Origin: Bacteroidota bacterium | GTDB taxonomy: Bacteria > Bacteroidota > Bacteroidia > Chitinophagales > Chitinophagaceae | Direction of reading: 5' to 3' | NCBI GenBank assembly: GCA_013286305.1 | Contig: JABDFW010000002.1 | Span: 43,501 to 107,500 of the forward strand | DNA length: 64,000 bases | Part shown: positions 36,601 through 43,729 of the stretch, one piece after another | How positions within the stretch are numbered: position 1 is the stretch's first letter | How the letters are laid out: each line of letters starts with the position of its first letter | The notes under the pieces: model-generated | Seen by the model: only the letters and a program-made list of their open reading frames with translations | The model's database searches: none | Told to the model about the DNA's origin: nothing | Made by a program: the position numbers and the translations under genes

Positions 36601-36837
36601 GTATTTATCATATCTAAAATGGCGAAAGTTTTTGCCATCATAACGATTAAGGCCCAGCGCTGTAGAAAACCACAAATAACCCCATTTATCTTTTAGTGTA
36701 TGGTATGTATAGTTAAAGCTGAGGCCATCTTTAATGGTCAGGTGTTCAAATTTAAAATCATCTATTACCTGTGCGTGGAGTAAAGAGATATGTACAATAA
36801 TAAATATGGAGAGAATATATTTTATTTTACTATACAT
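33676..36837 (-). CDS. Propeller-containing LytS-type sensor histidine kinase
   Basis: About 1053 residues from the ATG at 36837, which gives a clean signal peptide (MYSKIKYILSIFIIVHISLL, HAQ). The frame is open 40 codons further upstream but that part is not signal-like. The periplasmic region has two-component-regulator propeller repeats (such as GLNRYDGKNFRHFRYD, LWIASVSGLCNYNPYT, LWTSVFNKGIYCI) followed by a Y_Y_Y domain. One transmembrane helix (LIVLLAGITVIFFV) precedes the kinase: LRSQMNPHFIFNSLNSI holds the phospho-accepting His and the C-terminal HATPase has VENAIWHGLLP and GIGRSAA. Such sensors usually detect carbohydrate or surface signals. Confidence 0.92.
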   Translation of the reverse strand: MYSKIKYILSIFIIVHISLLHAQVIDDFKFEHLTIKDGLSFNYTYHTLKDKWGYLWFSTALGLNRYDGKNFRHFRYDKYNKHSISADEVYNTAIDSSNILWIASVSGLCNYNPYTDVINRITIDPADSIEGIGRIMIDSRNRLWTSVFNKGIYCIQLSGIGKHKLLMFHPFKDEYDEEITTIMEDADGSVWLSSQKYLYKFTGLKAPPKEILVSTNVSYNNYLNIRAMHRDAKGHLWMGCYDYFGLIEYNEDKNSFTNYPYKPPGPSTSLNTYINKIRYIYEETDKNGDILLWCCTIDNGIEIFNTETKKYIKNFMPADKESNNINSSYVRHIFKDSDDNYWIAGDQGVNKLSFHNQKLKTFNLSGFLKPNESNEFWNIVPDKDFNTNKIIWISTGAYVFLKYNTATNKAIVYKTNLANSYFIFQQSDGTIWIGGTSIVSFNPYTQTFKYYTKYNYDRRSKSKTGIRDISEPFPGFISICDDGRGLEIIDTKNNTSVSKSNTPFLKHLFAGKKVSMLRGLDSNYLFVACLDTTGFSIINIKNKTVRYFNKSDNEDTLWQMQSFLRDKDLLWLGTGQGVYTFNLTTNALNYHPLSLQLLHKSVRSLQADSTGIWICTILSVEHFNKKLNKIDIVLNINNSLGFLTGPYMVLSKGAANNFYLPYNNGIINWFNAADFTAINKPSPIIFTSAEINGQQALYIDSANNYNYRPLVVPPGSNQLSLGFACMDLSNPSTSNYAYYLEPSDTAWHYINTERTVNFADLSPGVYTLHIKASNSNNIWNEQGNKIEIRVLPYFWQTWVFKTLIVLLAGITVIFFVRRKIRQIRLEEARKSEVAKMISETEMKALRSQMNPHFIFNSLNSIQTYIWENKQEEATGYLNKFSKLIRMILEYSMLKLITLEQEIEALTLYIELEHRRCNNKFDYTISVDKTIDASLTLVPPLILQPYVENAIWHGLLPAGKQGKLSLMISLLYSGVVVFTIEDNGIGRSAAQEIKKANNNTKKSYGMQITGQRIIMSENSNHSGTVVIKDLFNNNNQPSGTMITITLPIEKFEKV

Positions 36838-37127
36838 GTTTCTAAAGCTACAAAAAATTATCAGCAGGCGGTAAATAAAGGGCTTTGTATTGGTTTTCCA
36901 AAAAATCTTCCTGTTTTCGCAGAAAGATGCCGGGTTGATAAAAACTTTATAATACAATTGATAGCATCTTATAAATACTAACCAAACCGTAAATCCCCTG
37001 ACAGCCTTGTTGCAGGCGGTAGGTTAATTAAAATGCAAGAAAGTAGTTTCCGGGTTGCGCGCACGCGTTACCATTGTCAACACAATCTGCAATAACAAAA
37101 ATCAAAGATTTCAATACATTACTTATC

Positions 37128-37904
37128 TTAAACCAGCACCAGCCCCTCTTTCAAAGCACTTTCATAAACGGCCTCATCAAATGTGTAATAAAGTGGTGCC
37201 CGGTGTGCCCCTATGCTTCTTTTTTCGTCGGTTTTTACAATAAGGCCGAGTGAAATTAATTTGCTGGGAAAGTTGGAAGCATGCAGTGTTTTACCGGACA
37301 TCACTTCATAAAAAAGCTTTATTTCTTTCAGGGTAAATTTTTCTGGCAACAGGTTTTTCCCTATCGGGAAATGATACAGGTGTATCCGCATGGTAGTAAG
37401 CGCCTCACCCACCATTTCTTCATGATCAAAACCCAGTTCGGGTAAGTTGTCCACCGAAAACCAGCGGCATTCACTCGACAGAAAATCCGGCCGGGGCATC
37501 GCCTGTATAATATCCGATATGGCATAAAAACCTACGGTAACATTTTTGCCGGCTAACCAGCTATTTTCACCTATTCTAAGCCCGGTAAGCTCAAAAAACT
37601 TTTCCGGGTCAAAAGTATTGTTGTCGTTCCTTAGCGGGTCGCCGAATGTTTTAAATTGCTTCAAAAATAAATTCTCAATGCCTGTGCGTTCCGCGGTAAG
37701 CCTTGCCGCGGCCTGGTCCAGGCCTTCGTCGTTTCTAACAAAGCCACCAGGCAAACACCACTTGGTAAACACCTTATTTTTTACCAGCAGCAATTTTAGT
37801 TCTCCATCATGATAACCAAAAATGGCACAGTCAACCGTTACATGCGGGCGGTGAGTCAAATAACCCTTTTCTATAAATTCACGTAACTCTTGTAAGGCAG
37901 TCAT
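37128..37904 (-). CDS. Nudix-like transcription regulator (NrtR/AraR type)
   Basis: A 258-residue protein. Residues about 20-150 are a Nudix fold with the box GGFVRNDEGLDQAAARLTAERTGI; two catalytic glutamates of the REUxEE core are replaced (Leu and Arg), so hydrolase activity is unlikely. Residues about 165-250 form a winged helix (IKLFYEVMSGKTLHASNFPSKLISLG). This layout is that of NrtR-type regulators, which bind sugar or nucleotide ligands. In the 141-bp gap to the divergent gene at 38046 lie two strong palindromes, likely its operators. The target genes are probably itself, the small secreted protein and the sugar isomerase-like protein. Confidence 0.87.
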   Translation of the reverse strand: MTALQELREFIEKGYLTHRPHVTVDCAIFGYHDGELKLLLVKNKVFTKWCLPGGFVRNDEGLDQAAARLTAERTGIENLFLKQFKTFGDPLRNDNNTFDPEKFFELTGLRIGENSWLAGKNVTVGFYAISDIIQAMPRPDFLSSECRWFSVDNLPELGFDHEEMVGEALTTMRIHLYHFPIGKNLLPEKFTLKEIKLFYEVMSGKTLHASNFPSKLISLGLIVKTDEKRSIGAHRAPLYYTFDEAVYESALKEGLVLV

Positions 37905-37922
37905 TTTTGTTGGCTAAAAATT

Positions 37923-37945
37923 TATTTACTAAAATTTAGTAAATA
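37923..37945. promoter_or_regulatory. Perfect palindromic operator for the Nudix-like regulator
   Basis: A 23-bp perfect inverted repeat with an odd centre at 37934; the core is TTTACTAAAATTTAGTAAA (37925-37943). It lies 20 bp upstream of the minus-strand regulator ATG, so it would give autoregulation. Confidence 0.8.
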
Positions 37946-37968
37946 TAAAAGTAAATCTCCTATCTTCA

Positions 37969-37987
37969 TTTCCTAAATTTTAGTAAA
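37969..37987. promoter_or_regulatory. Second operator copy for the Nudix-like regulator
   Basis: TTTCCTAAATTTTAGTAAA matches the perfect operator at 17 of 19 positions; its right half TTTAGTAAA is identical. Centre-to-centre distance from the first site is 44 bp, about four helical turns, compatible with cooperative binding or looping. A weak -7-like box (TATCTTCA, 37961) lies just before it. Confidence 0.72.
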
Positions 37988-38045
37988 AGTATTCTCCAGG
38001 ACAAAACAATACTCGATTTTAAAAAAAATAAAACCATCATTTATC

Positions 38046-38426
38046 ATGAAAAAAATGACACAATTATTTGCGGCATTATTTATTTTGTTTTTAACGCTTG
38101 GCGCAAAGGCACAAACATCAGGCGCTGATTATTTTGCGGGCAAATGGAATGTGCTGTTAAAAGGGCTGCCGAATGGCGACACAAAAATGTTTTTTGTGCT
38201 GGAGAAGAAAGACACCACTATTACCGGTGTTGTGCAGGATTCTACAGGCAATCAAATTTCAAAGATCGACAGGGCGGAAGTAAGCGCCAACACTGTAACC
38301 GTTTATTTTAATGCCCAGGGTTACGATGTAAACCTTGTAATGAACAAAAAAGATGATGACCATATAACAGGAAGCCTGATGGCAATGTTTGACGCGGAAG
38401 GTGAGCGGGTGAAGGCAACGAAATAA
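38046..38426 (+). CDS. Small secreted protein of unknown function
   Basis: A 126-residue protein with a signal peptide (MKKMTQLFAALFILFLTLGA, cleaved after KAQ). The mature part is a small beta-barrel-like domain starting YFAGKWNVLLKGLPNGDTKMFFVLEKKD with GVVQDSTG and ITGSLMAMF. Similar small proteins often sit beside sugar-processing genes in Bacteroidota, but I know no assigned role. It is the first gene of the unit divergent from the Nudix-like regulator and separated by the operator pair; 107 bp follow to the next gene. Confidence 0.75.
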   Translation: MKKMTQLFAALFILFLTLGAKAQTSGADYFAGKWNVLLKGLPNGDTKMFFVLEKKDTTITGVVQDSTGNQISKIDRAEVSANTVTVYFNAQGYDVNLVMNKKDDDHITGSLMAMFDAEGERVKATK

Positions 38427-38533
38427 CGCATAGAGGCAGCCATCATTACTTATTTTGCTTTTCTTATGGCATTTTTAGGTAATTTTCAATTTGATAACTC
38501 ACTCTCCCGTCATTCAGCATAAAAAAAATCCAT

Positions 38534-39490
38534 ATGACTAACAGAAGAAAATTTTTACAACAATCAGGCACCTTTGCAGCAGCAAGTTTATTGCTGGGGC
38601 GTTCCGCAATGGCCGCAACATTTGCCGGTAAAAAAGCTGTTCAGCCCATTGGGCTTCAGTTATACACGCTTGGCAATTTAATGACAACCAATACTAAAGG
38701 CACCCTGCAAAAAGTAGCAGCCATCGGTTATACACAAGTTGAAAGCGCAGGCTCGCAAAAAGGGCCCTGGTATGGATATGCCCCTAAAGAATTTGCTGCA
38801 ATGGTAAAAGATACCGGTATGACGTGGCGCTCAGCACACGTAGGCGGTGCGCCAATTACTGTTGACCAGGTGTTGAAAATGGCTAAAACGGCGGAAGACT
38901 CTACCAAAATTAGAACTATGATGGCAGGCATGAAGAATATGCCAAAACAGCTTAACCTTAGAGACGATTACCAGCAACTGGCAGATAACGCGGCAGAAGG
39001 CGGCCTTAGTTATTTGGTATGCGCCTTTATACCTGTTGACACTTTAGACGAAATTAAAACTGCAGTGGATGTATTTAGCAAAGCAGGTGAAGCGTGTAAG
39101 AAAGTGGGTGTTCAATTTGCTTACCACAATCACACCACAGAGTTTGACATGGTGGAAGGGCAGCGGCCATTTGATTATATTCTCGCCAACACAGACAAAA
39201 ATATGGTGAAGATGGAATTAGACCTTGCCTGGGCAACCAAAGCAAACCAGGACCCTGTAGCACTTTTTAAATTGCACCCGGGGCGTTTTCCGCTGTGGCA
39301 TGCAAAAGACCTGGACAAAGTAAACAAAGAACCGGCAGAAGTTGGATCGGGAATAGTGGATTTTAAGCGCATTTTTGATAATGCCAAAGAATCAGGCATG
39401 AAATACTTTTTTGTAGAGCAGGATGGCGCGCCGCAGCCTTTGCAAAATGTAGCCAACAGCTATAACTATTTGAAAAAAATGCTGGCTTGA
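38534..39490 (+). CDS. Tat-exported sugar phosphate isomerase/epimerase-like TIM barrel protein
   Basis: A 318-residue protein with a twin-arginine signal peptide (NRRKFLQQSGTFAAASLLLG). The mature domain is a xylose-isomerase-like TIM barrel: VQPIGLQLYTLG at the first strand, FAYHNHTTEF and MELDLAW, LWHAKDLDK and FVEQDG, which contribute the metal-binding His, Glu and Asp residues. Substrate is unknown; relatives act on keto sugars or inositols in the periplasm. It shares its promoter side with the small secreted protein and ends at a strong terminator. Confidence 0.87.
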   Translation: MTNRRKFLQQSGTFAAASLLLGRSAMAATFAGKKAVQPIGLQLYTLGNLMTTNTKGTLQKVAAIGYTQVESAGSQKGPWYGYAPKEFAAMVKDTGMTWRSAHVGGAPITVDQVLKMAKTAEDSTKIRTMMAGMKNMPKQLNLRDDYQQLADNAAEGGLSYLVCAFIPVDTLDEIKTAVDVFSKAGEACKKVGVQFAYHNHTTEFDMVEGQRPFDYILANTDKNMVKMELDLAWATKANQDPVALFKLHPGRFPLWHAKDLDKVNKEPAEVGSGIVDFKRIFDNAKESGMKYFFVEQDGAPQPLQNVANSYNYLKKMLA

Positions 39491-39512
39491 TAAATTCGTG
39501 TTTATTTTAAGC

Positions 39513-39552
39513 AAACTAAAAAGAGCAACCTATGATTGCTCTTTTTTAGTTT
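39513..39552. terminator. Bidirectional Rho-independent terminator
   Basis: A long hairpin with stem AAACTAAAAAGAGCAA pairing with TTGCTCTTTTTTAGTTT (one T bulged) around a 7-nt loop. It has A- and T-runs on both sides and sits between the convergent genes ending at 39490 and 39572. Confidence 0.85.
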
Positions 39553-39571
39553 ACATATTTTATTCAACCTA

Positions 39572-40363
39572 TTAATGCAGTTGTATCGTCCCCAGGTCAG
39601 CTGAGGCGCCGATAGAAACATTAACGTTTGTAATGGTAGTATCACTAAAGCTGCCAGAGCCATTAACTGCTACAGAATATGTTCCTGCCGGAAGCCCGTT
39701 TACCTGGAACATTCCCGTTAAAGGATTAGCTATAGTAGTTGCAACAGTATCATTGCCGGGCGCAATAGCGTAAATACTTGCTTTAGCAGTTATAGGTAAA
39801 GCAATGCCTGTTATTGCCCCGGACTCTGCTTTTACAAATGCCCTGATCACTGGCTTAAGAATAAAATTACCGCTGTTGCCGGCTTGCACAATTGATTTGC
39901 CTGCATCAAAATCAAGCCAAAGGTTATATGCTACGCCTGCAACAAGATTTGCATCAAGATTTAATTTAAGGCCAGACTCCTGCGCTGATGGTGTAGTAAG
40001 AGAATATGTAATGCCATTAAGCACAACATTATTATTGCTCCCTAAAACAAGCCTTATCTGAGATACCTTTCCGGCTGGCAAGTCAATGGATGCAATTAAT
40101 GTGTCCAGGCCGTTGTTAAAATCAAGCAGGTTATATTCACCAGGCTCAATAAGGTGCAACGATTGCCAACTGCTTTCACTTGTATCGCTTCCTGTATGAA
40201 TTTGCACATCCTGGATGTCAATATTTACAGCACTATATGCGCCCGGGCCATCAGTAAGATAAACATTCATATGCGAATTGCCGCTGCCGGAGTAACCGTT
40301 GTTCTTGGTACACGATACAATTAAACACAGGGTAACGATTGCTGATAAAAGAAGGAGTTTCAT
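39572..40363 (-). CDS. DUF4382 domain lipoprotein
   Basis: About 263 residues from the ATG at 40363; this start gives a lipoprotein signal peptide with lipobox LIVSC (an upstream in-frame ATG at 40399 would precede it with non-signal sequence). The domain NVYLTDGPGAYSAVNIDIQDVQIHTG, then LLDFNNGLDTLIASIDLPAGKVSQIRLVLG, is the DUF4382 pattern. The C-terminal about 80 residues form a carboxypeptidase-regulatory-like beta-sandwich (GMFQVNGLPAGTYSVAVNG). An outer-membrane-anchored binding or structural protein is likely; function unknown. Confidence 0.83.
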   Translation of the reverse strand: MKLLLLSAIVTLCLIVSCTKNNGYSGSGNSHMNVYLTDGPGAYSAVNIDIQDVQIHTGSDTSESSWQSLHLIEPGEYNLLDFNNGLDTLIASIDLPAGKVSQIRLVLGSNNNVVLNGITYSLTTPSAQESGLKLNLDANLVAGVAYNLWLDFDAGKSIVQAGNSGNFILKPVIRAFVKAESGAITGIALPITAKASIYAIAPGNDTVATTIANPLTGMFQVNGLPAGTYSVAVNGSGSFSDTTITNVNVSIGASADLGTIQLH

Positions 40364-40608
40364 AAGTTTACAATTTAACCAGTCACTTTCAAAAGGCATG
40401 CCCCGAATGAAAAAAATTCCAAATGATCATTAATATCACTAACTTTTGCATATCATTAGCGTTTTATAATAAACAAGATCCGTGTTTCTTGCCTGTTAAT
40501 AATTTCAAAATATACTCTGGTTATTGAAACACACCTTTTTCTCATTCCGTAAACTCTTTTCCCGCTTGAGGGATAGAACCCGATTATTATTTCATTTGGA
40601 ACAACGCT

Positions 40609-41301
40609 TTAATCTGCATCAGGTACTCCATTAGCGTCTGTTGTAAGTACCTCGCTCATAAAATTGAGGAAGGGGCGCATTTTTTTGAACACATCATTTA
40701 CCTTCTTTAAAAAATCAGGGCTGCACACCTCTTTATCAGTAAACTCATATTTAAGCAGAAGTTGCTTATAGCGCAAAAGGTCAATAGCGGGGTGGTCTTT
40801 TGCGTAACCACGCGGAGCAGAGCTAAGTTGCTCTCCTATTATTTTGCCAAATGTGTTTATCAATGTTTTGTTTATGAACAATTTTTCCCAGGCCTTGTAA
40901 TTGTAATCTATATCCTGCCTTATTCTTTTCATATCATTCGTTTCAGGCCCCCAAAAGCCGCCTGCCAAAAATGAATTTCCGGGTTCTATACGAAAATAAT
41001 ACCCGCCGCGTAATTTATTTGTGGCCCTTTTAAATGATCCGCTCCAGTGGATATTGTAAGGCGTTTTATCTTTAGAAAAACGGACGTCTTTGTATATCCT
41101 GAATACACTTTCTTTTCCCGAAGCTGTTTCAATTTTATCATGTTTATTCATTTCAGCAAGCAAGGCATCTGCAAAAGCAATAATGTTTTGATGTGCTTCT
41201 GAATACCTGTTTTTGTGTTTATTGAACCAGTCTCTATTATTGTTTTTCGAAAGTGCTTTTAAAAAATCAAGAGAATCTTTGTTTATAACAACTGTTGGCA
41301 T
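40609..41301 (-). CDS. DUF2461 family protein
   Basis: A 230-residue soluble protein whose segments LDFLKALSKNNNRDWFNKHK, FRIYKDVRFSKDKTPYN and GGYYFRIEPGNSFLAGGFW match the DUF2461 family (length usually 210-230). The biochemical role of this family is not known to me. It is preceded by the long non-coding region 41302-43729; no partner gene is adjacent. Confidence 0.85.
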   Translation of the reverse strand: MPTVVINKDSLDFLKALSKNNNRDWFNKHKNRYSEAHQNIIAFADALLAEMNKHDKIETASGKESVFRIYKDVRFSKDKTPYNIHWSGSFKRATNKLRGGYYFRIEPGNSFLAGGFWGPETNDMKRIRQDIDYNYKAWEKLFINKTLINTFGKIIGEQLSSAPRGYAKDHPAIDLLRYKQLLLKYEFTDKEVCSPDFLKKVNDVFKKMRPFLNFMSEVLTTDANGVPDAD

Positions 41302-41409
41302 AGGTATTTTATTTTGCTTTTTTTCCTTGCTAATTCGCTTTGCAATTGAATTGCAGGTATAAAATTATCCAATAGTCAAAAATTTTTTGTTTTTATTCCT
41401 GCCGTCTGC

Positions 41410-41620
41410 CCATCTTCTGAATTACATATCACAAAAAATACCGCAGGATCGCACCATTGCGACCCCGCGGCATTTTGTTATTATTGTTAGCCTGATATTC
41501 TATTGGCTATCGGCGTGCCATGTATTGTTTGTCCTGTTTATATCAGGATATACTTTATCGGGGTCTATCGTTACTTTAGTAACATTGTCTGTTGAGTTGT
41601 ATTTAAATTTGCCCGTTATG
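41410..41620 (-). pseudogene. Duplicated 3' fragment of the M1 metallopeptidase gene
   Basis: This stretch closely matches 47475-47676, the 3' end of the minus-strand M1 peptidase gene plus its downstream hairpin. Read on the minus strand it still encodes the peptidase C-terminus ([19 protein letters not shown], then [17 protein letters not shown] and stop); the one residue change seen is Ile to Val, with a few other silent base changes. Upstream sequence of the peptidase is absent, so this is a truncated copy. Confidence 0.75.
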
Positions 41621-42200
41621 CAAGACTTCGTTTTTGGACTTTAACATGGAGCTTCCTTTCCCCTGAGTTATGGCAACAACAAGCCAGGTACGGGAGTACG
41701 TTACAAAATGTTACGCGTGAGAGGTTTTTTTTCACTAAGTTTCCAGCATGTGGCTGCCTCTGTTGTTGTTGGGTCGCCTGACCAACAACACTATATTCGT
41801 TTTTTTCTGTTTTTGATTTTTCGTTATATATTTTAAGCACGCTAATCTATTGTGCTTTTTCTTTTCTTTTCCCCGCAAAGCGGGATGTTCCACTTGAAAA
41901 AATAAAAGAAACAAAAGAAATTCAAGGCCAGCATGATGCGCTCCGCCATCTGGCCGTGCCCTTACCACCCCAAGTGTAGCAGCGCCCGCCCGGATGAACC
42001 GTTCGGACGGGTTCTTTTTTTCTTTTTATCAGGTTGCGTGATACTGCATATCCGGTGTTATTTGTTTTTTTAGCTACGGTTGCCTGTTTTGTTTTTTCGT
42101 AGCCTAAACTACCGTTTTAAGTCAGCTTGTAAACACGTTGTGACCAATCAACTAAGACTTTGCGAAGAACCCTTTCTATTATGCGAAGTTTTTCTTCACC

Positions 42201-42225
42201 AATGTTGGGTGTTTTCACCAACATT
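42201..42225. repeat. GTTGGTG-type hairpin copy
   Basis: Hairpin with arms AATGTTGGG-TG and CA-CCAACATT around a TTTT loop and one bulged G. Similar hairpins are at 59680-59705 and 59772-59797. Confidence 0.55.
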
Positions 42226-42937
42226 TATAATTGATAGTTCATAGAAAAAGCCTGAATGCACAATTTTACCCGTACAATGGTACGCCAATGACAACGTTTT
42301 TGTACGGATATATTATCTGAACCACGATTTGGGTGGATTTATATGATTGTGAGGATTGAAGGCCGTCTGTTGTTGTTGCGTCGCCTGACCAACAGCATTA
42401 TATTTGCTGTTTTTTATTTCGTCACGTATTTTCATCATGCCTAATTTTTATCTTTTTCTTTTCTTTTCTTGAAAAAATAAAAGAAACAAAAGAAATTCAA
42501 GGCCGACCCAAACCTCACGCGTTCGGCCATGCCAGCGCCTCCCCCTGTGTAGCTGCGATCCGTTTTACTTTTTGTTTTCTTGCGTGATACTGCATATTCG
42601 GTGTGGTTTTAATTTTTGGCTACGGTTGCATGCTTTGTTTTTTCGTAGCCTAAACTACCGTTTTAAGTCAGCTTGTAAACAGGCTGTGGGTTTGGTATTT
42701 TTTCTTTTTCTTTAAGATTCCTTGCTCGTTGTTCGTTATTCACTCTCTTCAGTTATGGCAACAACAAGCCAGGTACGCGGGTAGGTTATCCCGCATTTGC
42801 CGGGATTATGGGTAAGAGGTGTTTTTTTAGCGGCCTCACCCTATCCGCCGCGGCGGACTCCCCGCGTAGAGGGACTTGCGAAGAAGCCTTTTTATTATGC
42901 GAATTTTTTCTTCGCCAATGTTGTGTGTTTTTTCATC

Positions 42938-42970
42938 AGACCCCGAGGGTTTTCGAAACCCTCGGGGTCT
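42938..42970. repeat. Perfect 33-bp hairpin (AGACCCCGAGGG...)
   Basis: Arms AGACCCCGAGGGTTT and AAACCCTCGGGGTCT pair perfectly over 15 bp around a 3-nt loop. It could end transcription or be a dispersed palindromic repeat; no gene flanks it directly. Confidence 0.75.
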
Positions 42971-43125
42971 TTCAACCACAAATCAACTTTTACCCGCCAA
43001 TCTTACAGGTTTACGCCAATGGCGACGTTTTTGTAAGATTATTACTGTCTGAACCACGATTTTAATAGATTTATGGCCTGCCCGACTGTGTCATTCAGGC
43101 GGGGATTGTGAGGATTGAAGGCCTC

Positions 43126-43197
43126 AAGCTTTATGCTATAAGCTATACGCCAGCGGATTTTTATCACGTAAAGCATGCAGCGTATAGCGTAAAGCTT
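43126..43197. repeat. Imperfect inverted repeat with AAGCTTTA and GCTATACGC arms
   Basis: AAGCTTTA (43126) pairs with TAAAGCTT (43190), and GCTATACGC (43142) pairs with GCGTATAGC (43180), giving a two-step hairpin across 72 bp. Confidence 0.55.
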
Positions 43198-43327
43198 CAT
43201 CTTCTCCAAACCGTACACAATCGTACAAATAAGCATATTTTTTTTATTTTTTTTTAGTTCCCATAACACGACGGAACAGCACACGAATAGAACAAATCAA
43301 TTGATTTATGCCAAAACATAGCTGTAA

Positions 43328-43393
43328 TTTACTAAATGTAATTGATGTTACCAAATTATTTAGTAAATAAATAGTAAATATTTTAGTAAATAG
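43328..43393. promoter_or_regulatory. Cluster of half-sites identical to the Nudix-regulator operator
   Basis: TTTACTAAA (43328-43336) and TTTAGTAAA (43359-43367 and 43382-43390) are exactly the left and right halves of the operator at 37923. A third related copy, AATAGTAAA, sits at 43370. The right halves recur about every 11-12 bp. No gene starts nearby, so function is uncertain and AT-rich coincidence is possible. Confidence 0.4.
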
Positions 43394-43395
43394 TT

Positions 43396-43603
43396 TCCCT
43401 TTTCCCACAATGCCTCTCTGTTAGCCTTGTGTTTAGGCGGAGCGAGGTTCGGGGGTGTATTGTTATACAGTTTAAATGTTTATAAAAGCGGATAGAATTA
43501 CGGGCAATATATCGTTATTGGACTGCAATGCTAACATGCCACAGAGTTATCCGCCTAACGGCACAATGCCATAGGATAAACTCTGTGGGGAAGGGAAAAG
43601 TGT
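43396..43603. repeat. Large nested inverted repeat
   Basis: The outer arms carry CCTTTTCCC-type and GGGAAGGGAAAAG sequence. A middle arm pair is TTAGGCGGA (43433) with TCCGCCTAA (43550). A compact hairpin CCACAGAGTTATCC with GGATAAACTCTGTGG lies at 43539-43588. The alternative pairings suggest a structured RNA or a degenerate mobile palindromic element. Confidence 0.5.
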
Positions 43604-43729
43604 TGTGGTGCATCAATTTTATAGCGTAAAGGTTTTGCTTAGGATTGTCCTTGTAAATTTAGATGCAGAGATATTTACCCAAGTAGCATATATTGTCAAT
43701 GATTGAATATGAGTCCATGCATAGTTTCA

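Larger units (their letters stand above)
41302..43729. repeat. 2.4-kb gene-free region built from degenerate duplicated repeats
   Basis: No credible gene is present; the open frames here lack motifs and are explained by repeats. At least six sequence blocks occur twice. Examples are GGCAACAACAAGCCAGGTAC (near 41670 and 42758), GTCGCCTGACCAACA (near 41774 and 42384), TTGAAAAAATAAAAGAAACA (near 41895 and 42473), GCGTGATACTGCATAT (near 42036 and 42584), TTTTAAGTCAGCTTGTAAAC (near 42115 and 42660), and TGAACCACGATTT (near 42317 and 43049). The order is largely collinear, suggesting an old tandem duplication of roughly 0.6-0.75 kb. The left part also holds a fragment of the M1 peptidase gene. Large hairpins fill the right part. 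Confidence 0.72.

Noticed and set aside
37128..37904. Active Nudix hydrolase
   Set aside because: Two catalytic glutamates of the Nudix box are replaced and a winged helix follows, so a regulator is more likely.
41387..41644. Plus-strand open frame of 85 codons
   Set aside because: It is antisense to the copied M1 peptidase fragment; the same antisense frame appears at 47411-47896, so it arises from the coding sequence on the other strand.
41880..42510. Possible CRISPR array from the repeated TTGAAAAAATAAAAGAAACA block
   Set aside because: Only two copies about 580 bp apart, no regular spacers and no cas genes in the window.
42797..43065. Two overlapping plus-strand open frames
   Set aside because: They run through the degenerate repeats and the 33-bp hairpin and have no protein-like features.
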